Shown piece by piece: positions 1 through 10,797 of a DNA stretch of 64,000 nt. The translations under genes and the position numbers were made by a program. Every line of letters starts with the position of its first letter. The stretch's first letter is position 1. The DNA comes from Ophiobolus disseminans (lineage: Eukaryota; Ascomycota; Dothideomycetes; Pleosporales; Phaeosphaeriaceae), in contig MU006235.1 of assembly GCA_010093685.1 (NCBI GenBank), positions 821,780 to 885,779 of the forward strand. Direction: 5' to 3'. The notes under the pieces were generated by a model. The model was not told the DNA's origin. It made no database searches and saw nothing but the letters and a program-made list of their open reading frames with translations.

Positions 1-822
1 GGCGCCGAAGCGCTAGTCTACAAAACCACTTTCCTCACGCCGAATACGCCTGTCGTCGTGAAGTACCGCCCACCGAAGCCGTACCGACATCCGACCCTTG
101 ACAAGCGCTTGACAAAGCAGAGGCTACTAGCCGAAGCGCGAAGTTTAGTGCGGTGTAGAAAAGAAGGCATCAAAGTTCCGGCGGTGCTAGGCGCTGATTG
201 GGACGAGGGGTGGCTGGTGTTGGAGTATGTTGAGGGAGACACTGTGAGGAGAGTGTTGGACGGGTGGGCGCACGACGTCGAGGAAGCGAAAAAGAGCGGC
301 GATGGGAGCGACGGAGTCAAAGAACGGGAAGAAGCGATGTTGGATCTTATGACGAGGGTTGGCAGGGAAGTCGCGAAACTGCATGAACTGGGCGTGTGTC
401 ACGGCGACTTGACGACAAGTAATCTAATGCTCCGGCAAGAAGACAAAGCTCAGACGGAAGATTGCGCACAACCACCACTCCCCTCAGGTCGCCAAACCAC
501 AAGCGCAACCCGCGAATCCGCCATGAACGGCGAAGTACCACCCTCCCCTCCTACCGAACTCACACAGCCACACCACCAATCCCTCCAAGGCGACATCTAT
601 CTTATCGACTTCGGCCTCACGACCGCATCCATACAAGAAGAAGACAAAGCCGTGGACCTGTACGTCCTGGAAAGAGCATTTGCAGCTACGCATCCCGCTG
701 CTGAGCCGCTGTTCCAGGAAGTGCTTAGGGCGTATGGCGAGAGCAGTAAGAGTGCGAAGGGTGTGTTGAGGAAGTTGGAGGGCGTGAGGATGAGGGGGCG
801 GAAGAGGAGTATGTTGGGTTGA
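1..822 (+). CDS. BUD32: KEOPS complex kinase/ATPase Bud32 (5' end outside window)
   Basis: The frame is open from the first base, so the N-terminus lies upstream; 273 residues are visible. The order of motifs is that of the Bud32/PRPK atypical kinase family: a lysine in VVVKYR, the catalytic loop HGDLTTSN, the metal-binding LIDFGL, and the hallmark basic C-terminal tail RGRKRSMLG. Bud32 is the ATPase/kinase partner of Kae1 in KEOPS, which makes t6A at position 37 of ANN-decoding tRNAs. About 50 residues rich in Pro, Ser and Thr are inserted between the catalytic loop and DFG (roughly bases 435-590); this is longer than in yeast Bud32. Another KEOPS subunit, Pcc1, is encoded at 45.3 kb. Confidence 0.95.
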   Translation, partial: GAEALVYKTTFLTPNTPVVVKYRPPKPYRHPTLDKRLTKQRLLAEARSLVRCRKEGIKVPAVLGADWDEGWLVLEYVEGDTVRRVLDGWAHDVEEAKKSGDGSDGVKEREEAMLDLMTRVGREVAKLHELGVCHGDLTTSNLMLRQEDKAQTEDCAQPPLPSGRQTTSATRESAMNGEVPPSPPTELTQPHHQSLQGDIYLIDFGLTTASIQEEDKAVDLYVLERAFAATHPAAEPLFQEVLRAYGESSKSAKGVLRKLEGVRMRGRKRSMLG

Positions 823-1549
823 TGGGGTGGGATGCTGAAGGACATGCCTGGTGCAGGTGCGGCTTTGAAATTGATAGCCCCATGCCAATGCAGGTCGTGC
901 GCTTCAAGGACCCTCTAACTACGCTTGTTCCTGCAACAAATGGTTCACAAAGCACCGTGGTTCTCATCGTGGGTGTGATAAGCGCTTTCATCTGGCTGGT
1001 TCTCATCGGTGTCTTCGTCGCTGTTTTGATTGCGGAAACGCGGGCGAACACACACACCCATGACCTGCAGGTGTAGCAGTTTTTATCGCCATGGGGGAAT
1101 TCGAACGACCTTTTGGTGCACATAACACATTGCAATGTAGTAGTGAGTATCGTCGAGTCGACGTGTGGTTTATGTCCCCGCTCCATCAGCCTTGCCCATG
1201 GACGAGGTCGAATGTTGCCAGCTGTCACACAGCATAGCGACTATCCTTTCCTTTTGTTTTTCTTTTGGCTCGCACCATTCTCTTCATTTGCTTTTCTCTA
1301 TGACTATTCAGCTCACTATCTCCACTCAACCAGCACGTCTCACACATGGACCATCTCGCTCTGTTTTTTATGTGCGAAGAGGAAGATGCTCGACGCCGTC
1401 ATGTGTTGGCAAAATTGCGGCTTTGGAGGCGAGAGCGCACAGAACAGGACATTGGAAGCAAATGTCGGCGATTTTGGAAGGAAGTCATCCACCAACTACT
1501 TCACGGTTTTGGTGTTCAAGTTGGAAGGAAGGTAGTGAGGGAACATAGA
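823..1549. other. Intergenic, no gene recognised
   Basis: Bud32 3' flank. One short frame starting at 819 overlaps the Bud32 stop codon and encodes a hydrophobic stretch, but it has no homology that I recognise and no gene-like context. Nothing else is supported here. Confidence 0.6.
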
Positions 1550-4500
1550 GACGGGCGGAGGGGAGATTATATACCCGCCCAATTCGCCACCGAGTGCCAG
1601 CATGACAGGCATGATGGCTGTTTTGAGTCCCGCCTCCAACTCGCACATTACATTGTGATGTAAGATGTTTTCGCAGCGACAAGCCATCCAGATCCCGGTG
1701 GTAGACTTGGAGAAATCATCACACGGTACCACATACGTTTTTGCATTGGGCTCGTCAAAGATGATGTGAGGAAGAAAGAGAAGGCTGCGGAGGTGTTTAT
1801 ATACCCCTCCCGTCAAACTCCCCAGCATATGATCGCTCTGGTTATATTTTAGCGTGAACAACGGACTTCGACATAGGATGGTTGACGATGGAATTGGAGC
1901 CAGGAACGCGCCACGCCATGAAAATCAGGATGGCTGCTTTCGGGAAACATAAGTAGAGAAAACGGTGTTTTAAGTGAAAGCCCAGAGCGCTGATATGAAA
2001 GACAAGGGCAAGAAGGAGAGGGTTTACATACCACTCCCTTCCGCTCCAAGAGCATGAACCTCTCTGGTGTGCATTTCGAGACTGACGATGGACTTGGACA
2101 TCAAGGCGTGGATCAAAGATTTAGAGCAAAAGACGCAACACGCCATGATCACTGTCTTGGTCTTTTTCTGTAAGACATGGCCGGACGGCTCGTCTCTTTG
2201 GACGAGAGTATAGAGTGCTGGTGTGCGGAACGGAGAGGGAGAAAAGGGGAGGGTTTATATACCCCCCTGCTCAACCGCGAATCATGGACGGCGTCGAGAG
2301 CTCATTTGGAACGACACTGGACTTCGACATAGATGTGTGTTGTTGTACTTTCGCGCAAGAGACAGAAGGAGCCATGAACTGATAACAGCCGATCTTTGGA
2401 GAAGACATTCGATTTTTTTTAAGTTGCTTTTGGACAGGCACCTGCAGTGCTGGTGTGCAGGAGAGGAATGAGACAGAATTGTGGAGACTTGTATACCACT
2501 CTACTCAACCGCAAGATATCATTCGACCTCTGGGTACTTTCGAGGCTGGTGAACAGACTCCACATCGTAACGGTCGATTGGAACTTTTCAGCAAGGTACG
2601 ACGCAGCGTATTAGCGCCACACAGGCGGAGTTGAGGAACACATGTCTAAGGTGCATACCAACTTCGGAACAAATCGCTTCGTTGAACTCATTTTTGGACA
2701 AAAGTCGCGAGTCAAATCGTTGTGAGGAAGAGGAAGGGATCGCGGAGAGAAGGTTGAATATCATTTCGTCGATGCTTGCAGCATGATAAGTCCTTTTCGG
2801 GCTTTTAGACAACCACTGGCTTCTCGCATGAGCATTGTATCCAGATGTTTTTGGAGCAAGAAAGGCGCCGCGCCATACACTTGTTGTCTGTTCTCTTGGG
2901 AAGTCATATATCGCCTCCATTTCTGCTTCCACAAAGAGAAAGCGAGGAGAATATATTGCAGTACAAGTGCTACCGTCGCGAGAAGAGACCTATGTACTTC
3001 CTCGTTGGTGATTGCGACATCCCAGGACTTCTTCAACTTTTCGAGGGCCGGCGCAGACATACACTATGTCGCGGTGTAAATGGGGAGCAAAATGTGAACA
3101 CACGTTACCCCGCCACTGTACCGTATATGTGGTGATTGTATGTGAGATTTCCGCCGTGACACACTATCTGTCTGGATGTTGCCAGAAGAAGGCGCAGCGA
3201 GCCATTTCATGGCAGTGACTTTGTTTTCGGCAAGATCATGACAACCTTGGAAGTATTGTTCATTTCTTGATTCCGAAGGTCCTGGAGAAGCGGCATGATG
3301 AAGAGCAGAGAGAGCTAGTAAGATTCTAAGACATTGCCCAGCTTTTCAGAACCTTCGAATGCCGACTTCGACATGAGCTTGTTGAGGACACTTTTTAGGC
3401 GCAGAACACAACACGCCGTACTCGGGTTCAAATCTTGCTTTGGAGAATTGTTCGTTACTCCTTAGAGTGTTGTGAAAGAAGTAGAAAACGATAGTGCGGG
3501 AACTTTATATGCGGTGCAACCGTCCCAACAGGCGAGCCATTCCTGGAGATTGCGTACGTTTTGAGAAGGGATTTCGACATGTTTCGAGTTTATGGAATTT
3601 TGTGACGAAGCACAAAATCTACATGTACCACTCGTTGTAGGGTTTGGAAGAACATGTAAAACTTGTTCATATTCTTGGAGACAACAATCTTGGATAGGTG
3701 ACTTGAGAAGGGCGAGAGCATGATCATGACCGTCACTGATTTTGAAGCTTCTCGAAGGCCAAAGACAACATACATGGTCGATACATATTGTTATTGAAGA
3801 GGATTGCACTCTTCTCCATATTGGCGAAGGGCGAATATTTCCTGAACGTGAGTCGGGATGTACAAGAGCTTTCTGCATTTGTTCCCACACATTTAGTCGT
3901 TCAACTTCGCTTTCAATATTCCCTCATCTGAGGAATACGCGACATCGATTCAGAACTTCCGTATTCTTGAAAGCGCAGAGCGACAGAACATACGGTCCTC
4001 GGTATAATCTTTTGGAAAGCGGAACATGATCGCGCTCCCTTGTCATTTCGGAGAAGCGCACTTGGAGGAGTGGTGCTGATAAGTGGAAGAGCAAGCTGTG
4101 AGGGAGGCTTTATACTAACATACCTTGGTGCCCAGCTTCGAGTCCTTCGACAGAAAAACGATGGGATGACTGGTGGTATGATTGATGGTTGCACCGCCAC
4201 TTCGCTCTCATATATTCTACTCGGGTAATTTTGACGAGCTTCGCCCGCCAGACATTAGTCGCGAGAGACTACATTTTAGAGTGAAGGAGGCAAGTGTGAA
4301 ATCCGAAGGCGGTTTCGTCATTTTTTGGGTGAATTGGCCATAGAAACGAATGATCACGCTCTGGAGTCTAGATTAAGGAAGTCAGCTGGCAGGGCTGTTA
4401 TACAGATTTGGTGGCTTTGAGATATTCCAGAAGACCGCGACGCGAGCACATGTGTAGTTTGACTGCTCTTTGGACTTGCCAACTCTCATTCGTCCATTGC

Positions 4501-6650
4501 GTTGCCAGAAACTGGTTTCGAGCAGTCACGCTGGCGAGTCCAGGAATTCTTCTTTGGAGTTCTTTCGAAGAAAAACCTGACGGAGGTATGTCATGATGCT
4601 GTTCACTCAACATCAGTACTTTGCAGCCGCACTTTGATTTGTGCAAGCAAGCACTACAGCATACTCAAAACTTCGTCTGGGGCTTTCCAAGACACGCAAT
4701 TTGGGCTTTGCATTTTGTGATTACTTTTTTCGAGCGTGATAGCGAGAGGAGAGTAGGTTTGGGCGTGTGTTTAAAAATCAGCGCAGTTTCTGGATGGCGG
4801 AGGCTGGAGCGACTCGGAAGGATTTGGCAGTCGCGATGAGGTGGTTTAGGTGGACTTTGATCTCGCCTCATACAACGATCTAATTTTGCATTTCGAAGGT
4901 TACATGGAGCCTTCGCACACCTCTTTGACCTCAGTTATGCATTCGCAATGTTTCTGCGCTATGTACGGGGAGGAGTTGCACGACCAGGCAGTATCGGTAG
5001 TGGTTTTCGAGCATATAGTTCAGCAGTACAATGAAGACGCTGTGGAAAGAGTCCGACAATAACACAGGAAGTCAATTCGCGTACCACACCAAATGACGAG
5101 CGTTTGTTCTTTCCCTTGCCCTTTCACCTCTCAACCCCACACCTACAAACGCGCCTCGTCGCTCACATGCGCCCGCAAAACAACAGCCTACACCTCAGCA
5201 CTTCCCAAACATGAAGTTGCTGTACTATATATTACATCCAACTCTCAAGTTCTTCATCAAATTCCATCAGGTTGGGATACCAGGTGGTCGAATTCTGAAC
5301 TTGGGAGCCTTCTGCCTCACCAATGTTGTTCTCGCCATTGGGTCGTCCGTTCGAATCCGCGATAAAACTCTAGAAGCTAAAAGCTCGGGTTTTTGCAAGA
5401 CGCTGATATCTACGGTATTGCATCCATTACGGAATCTACCCAAAGCAGGGGCGTCTTGTTTTTTTGCTTTTTTTGGTAATGATTGTGAGGAGGTGGGTAC
5501 CCAAGCAGGGTATATTGCTGGAAGTTTTAGTGTCTTCTTCTAGAGCGCAGATAAACGCCAGCAAAGGATTACAAGCACTGCGTGAAGAGAATGAATTCCC
5601 ACCTTTATTTTTAGAAGCGCAACCCTTCCAAGGGTCCTAGTCTTCCACGTTTAGAGTCTGCGGCCAAGAGGCTTGCCATATGAAGAAGTAGCAATTGTTT
5701 TGAGTCGCGCAGTTGAATGTTGATTCGCAATAATGTGGAGAACCTTGGAAGTAGCGGTGGATGAGAATTTATGTACCCTAAGCAGCTGGGAAGACATCGA
5801 TCTGTCATACTCATTGTTCTGAAGAACTAATGCACGTCTTGCACTTGCATGAACATCGACTCAATGGCCGAGTAGGCGAAGCATTTCGTTGCGCTCGGCC
5901 AAACATAACGAGAGAATATAGTGATTTCGATCCGCACAGTCGAAGTACACATGTAAGATATCTGTTTGCTTGAAACAAAGGTCGACTAGTTATTTGATGT
6001 CTATGTATGATTTTCAGACAGTGATACCATAGTAGTCGTGGACAGAAGTGTTGAGTTATCGCGAGAATTTGTATGACCCTCGAGAACACCACATACGAAG
6101 TAGTGAAGGAAGATTTGAGTACTTAAGTTATTCGAAGAATGGTATTGGAATTCGGAATCACCGCCGCGAGGGTCATGCATTCTACTTAGTTGGTCTTAAA
6201 GGTTTTACCACGCTGGCTTTGAGGACAGCACACAGCACATGTATCGGCACTAATGAAGTTTGAACATGCTTCGACCTGAAGTAAGTGGAACATGTAGTTG
6301 TGGAAAATATTTTTGAAGTAATTGTCATTGCGAAGTGTGCCAGGCAGATATGTCAAGGCGAGTGAAGAGGAGCAAACTCATACGAGGTTTCCTGTACCTT
6401 TCGAACACTTGGTTAGTCAAATCATACGAGTAGCCCCTCTAGCTTAGATAAACCCAGCGCTTGGAGATGTAATGATAGAGGAAGAGAGAGACAGAAGATA
6501 GCCGGAGGTTTTATACTTCTGTATTGCCCCACACTGCCTCCTTCGATATATATCCGGAGTGACTATGACTTTCGAGTGATGCTTCCAAAAGCGCAACATG
6601 AAGTTGTTTTGTTAAGATTTCCGAGGACACGAAAGCGGGCAGAGATCATG
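1550..6650 (+). repeat. Strongly diverged tandem array, units of about 215-240 bp
   Basis: Landmarks recur in a fixed order: a purine-rich tract, a TATA-like box with a C-rich tail (TTTATATACCCCTCC and variants near 1567, 1793, 2020, 2250, 2490, less clearly near 3500, 4110 and 6515), then GACTTCGACAT (near 1866, 2093, 2323, 3365), then GCGCAAGACGCAACACGCCATGA variants. Spacing between successive boxes is about 225-237 bp in the first five units and becomes irregular downstream. Copies differ by many substitutions and small indels, so the array is old. No intact gene is seen in these 5 kb. The core block keeps its length and can be read in one frame in many units (see findings). Confidence 0.7.
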
Positions 6651-6860
6651 GGCTGGTCAGCTAGGTAATTCGAAGACACCCATTCAGCCTGGCTCTTTTT
6701 CCAAAGAGACAGTAACATGATGGCGACATCTCCCGATTTGAAAAGATGGAGCGTACAATATAATACAGGAAAGCTGGATGGACAAGAAACGAAGACATCT
6801 CGTACTCGATCTATAGGCACAGACCCTCTCTCTTACGATCCACTCCGCCCGTGGACTCTT

Positions 6861-7555
6861 CTAGCCCCGTGCAATCCCATTCCCTCCCCCTCTCGGCCAA
6901 CTCTCACCGTCATCTCCTCCATCCTTTCGGTAGGGCCAATTGGCCATATTATGCTGTTCGGGCCACTGATCACTGCCGCTAGATGCTGGCGTAGTCGGAC
7001 GCGTCGGCTCCTGGACCGGTGGTGGTTGGACGGGCATGGCGGCGGGTTGAAAGCTCATTGCTGCTGGAGCAGTTGAAGGACAGAACGCCGGCGCACTAGC
7101 TTGCAGCACAGTCCTCGACGGAGTAGTAGCAGCTGCGTCCCTTTTGTTATGCTCGGGCTGCGCTACCTTTTTCTTGTGTCGAGGGCCCTGTTGATCTCGC
7201 GCCATTTCGCTCTTTTCTCTGATCTCGTCGCGCGTTCGGAACGCTGACCTTGAACAGGCTGCGCGCATGGGCTCTGAGTATGTTATGTGTGGTTTGAGCC
7301 GCCAGACCTAGGGTTCGTAAAACCAAGATAAAAACTGGGGTCTTGCGGGAATCCATGGGCGAATGTAGGTGCTGATGGGTGGGCAACGGGAACGAGAGGT
7401 TGTTGTTTAGCGGCTTCGTCCGCCCTAATTTTTGCAGCCTTCTCGTTGTTTATTCTTTTCTCCGTAGCTCTGGGTTATTGTGTGGCTTTTCCGCGAAACC
7501 TGATGTAGGTGCCCGAGCTCTGTGGAGCCAATGAAGGCGGTGTTTGGGAACTCAT
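6861..7555 (-). CDS. Hypothetical low-complexity protein, frame interrupted
   Basis: A minus-strand ATG at 7555 in good context begins MSSQTPPSLAPQSSG. The frame meets TAA at 7475-7477 but continues open in the same register for about 60 codons (EKRINNEKAAKIRADEAAK, then FPQDPSFYLGFTNPRSGG), meets a second stop, and a Pro/Ala/Gln-rich frame then runs from 7268 to 6861. Around each stop there is a short GT...AATAAC/CATAAC...CAG stretch of only 30-50 nt, which could be very short introns or decay. I do not recognise the family. Composition is that of a disordered, basic then Pro-rich protein. Confidence 0.35.
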
Positions 7556-8025
7556 TGTTGGCTGAAACCAAGTGACCTTGAAGTAGTGAGAGGATAGCAC
7601 AGTTATTGTTGTTGTTATGGAAGAAGAAAGTGGAAGCTGATGGTTGAAAGTGATCGCTGGGTACGTAGGTGTAAAGTGTACTCTGTTCAACAGAGTATGT
7701 ATATACGTAGGCGTGGGTATTGGGCATGTATGTGTATGGGTACAAGGGCTTACTTATACTAACACCAAAGCACTAGCGGCGTGAAGTATTTCCGCTGTGA
7801 TATTTAATATTACATGAGAAATGAGTGATAGCGAGACCAATATGGTGAAGTGCATTGCCGCCTCTTTTCAGTCACTTAGGAGGCCACAGTCAAGTACGGC
7901 AGGCACCCTCGACCGTCACACCACCAACACCAATTCTCGAATCGCGTCGTCCTTCGCTGCATCTCAGCACACGAGCCGCTTAAAGCTAGTTAAATCATTC
8001 CTCACACCTCTTTCATACACTAATC
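7556..8025. other. Intergenic / 5' flank of the 7555 gene
   Basis: Contains a CAA/CAG-rich 5' leader-like stretch on the minus strand just upstream of 7555, with runs of ACAACAACAATAAC. A plus-strand frame at 7821-8105 has no recognisable features. No gene is supported. Confidence 0.5.
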
Positions 8026-8421
8026 TTATCTCACGGAGTAAAAAGCTATACCCCAAACTTCCGTCCGCCCAGATTCAGCCCAAGTCAGATGTTCAGGCGC
8101 TCTAGGTCCATGCGGCTCATGCGACCAAGGCGGATCACCTTCTCTAGACTGCTTAGGCGCGTAAGGTTTCGGCGATCCTATGACTTCAAGCGCATCGCGC
8201 CTGGGCTGCGTCTTGAATGGGCCAAATGTTGGGTATTGAGAAGGTGATGTCGTTTGTGGAGGAGGCGTGGTGTGATTCCCATGACCGGCATGGGACTTGG
8301 GTGTGAATATACGTGCGAGTGGCTTTAGAGTGGAAGTTGCGTGTGGGGGTTTGGGTGCTTTTTGAGTTGAGGTGTGGTGTGGAGACGCGGTGCGCTTTGG
8401 CGTGGATTCTTTTGGACACAT
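8026..8421 (-). CDS. Small basic, Pro/Thr-rich hypothetical protein
   Basis: Open frame of 131 codons from ATG at 8421; the frame is open further upstream but only with non-ATG codons. The first 80 residues are low complexity (Pro, Thr, His, Lys). The C-terminus is more ordered, with RRDALEVIGSPKPYAPK and a tail ending in EVWGIAFYSVR. No signal peptide or membrane segment. I do not recognise the family. The gene is followed on its upstream side by a GT-rich minisatellite, 76 bp from the start. Confidence 0.45.
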   Translation of the reverse strand: MCPKESTPKRTASPHHTSTQKAPKPPHATSTLKPLARIFTPKSHAGHGNHTTPPPQTTSPSQYPTFGPFKTQPRRDALEVIGSPKPYAPKQSREGDPPWSHEPHGPRAPEHLTWAESGRTEVWGIAFYSVR

Positions 8422-8496
8422 GGTTTTTGTAATTTGGGAAGATTGCCAGTATCTGAGTAGTGCTAGAAGCTGATAGAGAGTCGTCAATTTACAATG

Positions 8497-8592
8497 GTGT
8501 GTGTAGGTGTGTGTAGGTGTGTGTAGGTGTGTGTAGGTGTGTGTAGGTGTGTGTAGGTGTGTGTAGGTGTGTGTAGGTGTGTGTAGGTGTGT
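8497..8592 (+). repeat. 10-bp minisatellite, unit GTGTGTAGGT
   Basis: About nine and a half near-perfect copies of GTGTGTAGGT in direct tandem. The array is virtually free of substitutions, so it is recent or actively homogenised, in contrast to the old array at 1.5-6.7 kb. It lies between the starts/ends of two minus-strand genes. Confidence 0.95.
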
Positions 8593-8802
8593 TTTGATGA
8601 AGAAGATATCTGCTGGTTAACATTACGCTTAGCGGAATTATATACGGGGAAGATGTGAAGGGCTTGGATTGTGCCATTGAACTTTCAAGAGCTTTTTGTG
8701 ATAGGTGATAGGTGAAGGTGCGCATTCCATAAACGTGAGCCCAATAACTCTGTTTGACGCCAAATCAGTGTGACATTTCGTAACTCAGCTTCATCATATC
8801 GT

Positions 8803-10797
8803 CTACACCTTCTTCGTAGCGCCCTCAACCCACTCAATAACCTTCTCCAACAGCCCCACATCAGCCTTCGCCTGCTCCAACGCCTCACCCTCAAGATCCA
8901 GTTTCTCTCCGCCCGAAGCTAGCTCTTTCTGAAATTGCGAAGCCACCTTCTTCAGTGGCTCAACGTAGTGACTCAGCTGTAGCTGCATGATGCCAAGCGT
9001 ATCGTGAAGGAACTCGGCCTGCAGCAACATGTAGTAAAAGTTCAGCGCCGCGACGTAGAAGCCGAGTTCTTGGCGGAACTGCATCCATGCTTCTGCGATG
9101 TCTGTGTCGATGGAGGAGTAATGATTGCTGAGGTCGGGCCAAAGGAAGGGCGAGACGGTGGACAGTGCGACTGGCGTTGCGAAAATGTTTGTCTCACCGT
9201 CTTCATTCTCGGTCTGCGCTTGTGGTGCGTTTGCTTCGAGAGTTTCGCCCTTCAGCCAAGACACCGCGCTTGCTTTCAGGTTCTCGTAGGGGCAGTGTTC
9301 TAGTGTATCGCGAATGAATGTCAAGCGAACGAGATCGTGAGGATGTGAGCGAAGGACAGTAGTTGTGAGGTAGTGCGCATGGCCTCGAAGACTCGGCGAT
9401 GGCGTGTTAGCCGAGATGAGTGAGATAGTTTGCAAGTATTGCGCGAAGGATTCGTCATCTTTCGGTTCACCAACGTTGTTCTTTTCCAGAGCGATGAGCG
9501 CTTGCGCAAGAATCGTGTCGAGGAGCGCTTCTGGCTCGAGACCGACTGTTTGTGGGCCTAGAGCGCCGACAAAGTTGCTCAAGATAGTGGCATGCTCCGG
9601 GAAGATAGTCAAAGAAGGTGACTCGTCTTTGGCCGATGCGTACAATTCGTGCTTCACGCTACGCGCCGTCAGCAGGAGCAGTGCGCCTGTCCTTGATAGC
9701 GGGATATCTTCAGCAGATGCTGGTGGGTCATCTTCTGTTCCAGGAATACCGCGCTTCTCGACCTCTGCGTCCAGTATAGTTCGTACGAGATCTTCCGTCT
9801 TCAGCCCGAGGTCCTGTGTTAGAGCAACAACTTGCCCGAGAATGGCAGTTCGGCCAGTCAGGTCTTCGTCTTCCGCGAAGCGATCTGCATACTTTCGATA
9901 GTTCGGCTTGTTGGGTATCCGTCGAGGCTCATATTTCTCCATCAAACGACTTGACCACGACAAGCCTGGGACATCTTCGTCGGATATCAATGACAGAACG
10001 TAGTCTTCAAGAATGTGGGTGATGAAAGATTGAAGCAGTCGATTGATGAGCGTTGTCTCATCATCATCCGGCGCCTCGGTCTGTCCTTCCGGATCCGGTT
10101 CAGACTGGTTAGTTCTCGTTCGGAGCAGGTTGCCACTGCTCCTTCGTGGAGGTAGATGCGGTCTTTTAGTACCGGAAATTGTCTTGACAAACTTGAGGGC
10201 AGACAGAGTGAGCTCATCGATGTGAGAAGTCGCACGGTTGAATGCAACCAGTATAGCTTGCAGACTGGTTGACAGAAAACGACTCGGGTATTTGGTCTTC
10301 ACCCTTCGATGTAAGGTCGCCAGTAGATCTAGCAGAATCTCAAACTTCAAGACTGAAAGTGGTGGTAGGATCATGCGTGGGAATCCTGGACTCGTGCTTG
10401 ACTGACCAACGTCAATTTCTCGGGCCTTCAGCTTCTGCGCCCTTCTCTCTGCGCCATCCTCTTCGTCTTCTTCCGACTCTTGCGGTTCCTCGAATTCCAG
10501 TATTCTAAGCGCCTCAGTGACTTTCAAAATACACTCCCGAGGATTGCCTTTTGTGGCGATATCTTGCAAACATTCTTCTGACGTTGGCAGTAGGGGAAGC
10601 AGGAGGTGGATGAGGTCCCAGCCAATGGTCGATGTCAGCTCTGAGTCCTGCAGAACATCATGCAAGATGGGTAAGTTCTCCTCGGAAAGATTGTACTCGA
10701 CGATGGTAAGGTAGGTAATGGGATCCGTAGCCGGTGGCCGCGCCGACAGAAGTGGGTTCTCGTCTTGGGGACGAGCCTGATCCGGAGCTTCGGCCAT
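8803..10797 (-). CDS. Ybp2/Alf4/glomulin family protein (YAP1-binding protein-like)
   Basis: Uninterrupted 664-codon frame from the first in-frame ATG at 10797 (MAEAPDQARPQ); the frame extends 11 codons upstream without an ATG. The protein is largely alpha-helical with repeated Leu-rich helices, an acidic linker near residues 105-120 (QESEEDEEDG), and a conserved C-terminal half with a stretch ending in FLWPDLSNHYSS and FYVAALNFYYMLLQ. This is the fungal DUF1760/Ybp2 family, related to plant ALF4 and human glomulin. In yeast, Ybp1 helps oxidise Yap1 in the peroxide response and Ybp2 acts at kinetochores; which role applies here cannot be told from sequence. It shares a 324-bp divergent promoter with LSm3. 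Confidence 0.85.
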   Translation of the reverse strand: MAEAPDQARPQDENPLLSARPPATDPITYLTIVEYNLSEENLPILHDVLQDSELTSTIGWDLIHLLLPLLPTSEECLQDIATKGNPRECILKVTEALRILEFEEPQESEEDEEDGAERRAQKLKAREIDVGQSSTSPGFPRMILPPLSVLKFEILLDLLATLHRRVKTKYPSRFLSTSLQAILVAFNRATSHIDELTLSALKFVKTISGTKRPHLPPRRSSGNLLRTRTNQSEPDPEGQTEAPDDDETTLINRLLQSFITHILEDYVLSLISDEDVPGLSWSSRLMEKYEPRRIPNKPNYRKYADRFAEDEDLTGRTAILGQVVALTQDLGLKTEDLVRTILDAEVEKRGIPGTEDDPPASAEDIPLSRTGALLLLTARSVKHELYASAKDESPSLTIFPEHATILSNFVGALGPQTVGLEPEALLDTILAQALIALEKNNVGEPKDDESFAQYLQTISLISANTPSPSLRGHAHYLTTTVLRSHPHDLVRLTFIRDTLEHCPYENLKASAVSWLKGETLEANAPQAQTENEDGETNIFATPVALSTVSPFLWPDLSNHYSSIDTDIAEAWMQFRQELGFYVAALNFYYMLLQAEFLHDTLGIMQLQLSHYVEPLKKVASQFQKELASGGEKLDLEGEALEQAKADVGLLEKVIEWVEGATKKV

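Noticed and set aside
819..1076. Plus-strand frame with a hydrophobic segment overlapping the BUD32 stop codon
   Set aside because: Overlaps the end of a conserved gene, has no homology I recognise and no separate promoter space; a hydrophobic stretch alone is not enough.
5340..5365. tRNA-like T-loop GTTCGAATCC
   Set aside because: No pairing T stem, no acceptor stem and no A box upstream at the right distance; it lies in the eroded array.
8497..8592. CRISPR-like regular repeat or telomere-like tract
   Set aside because: A 10-bp unit in direct tandem with no spacers, and not the TTAGGG telomere unit; it is a minisatellite.
8489..8725. Thr/His/Pro repeat protein on the minus strand
   Set aside because: It is only the translation of the GTGTGTAGGT minisatellite and its flank.
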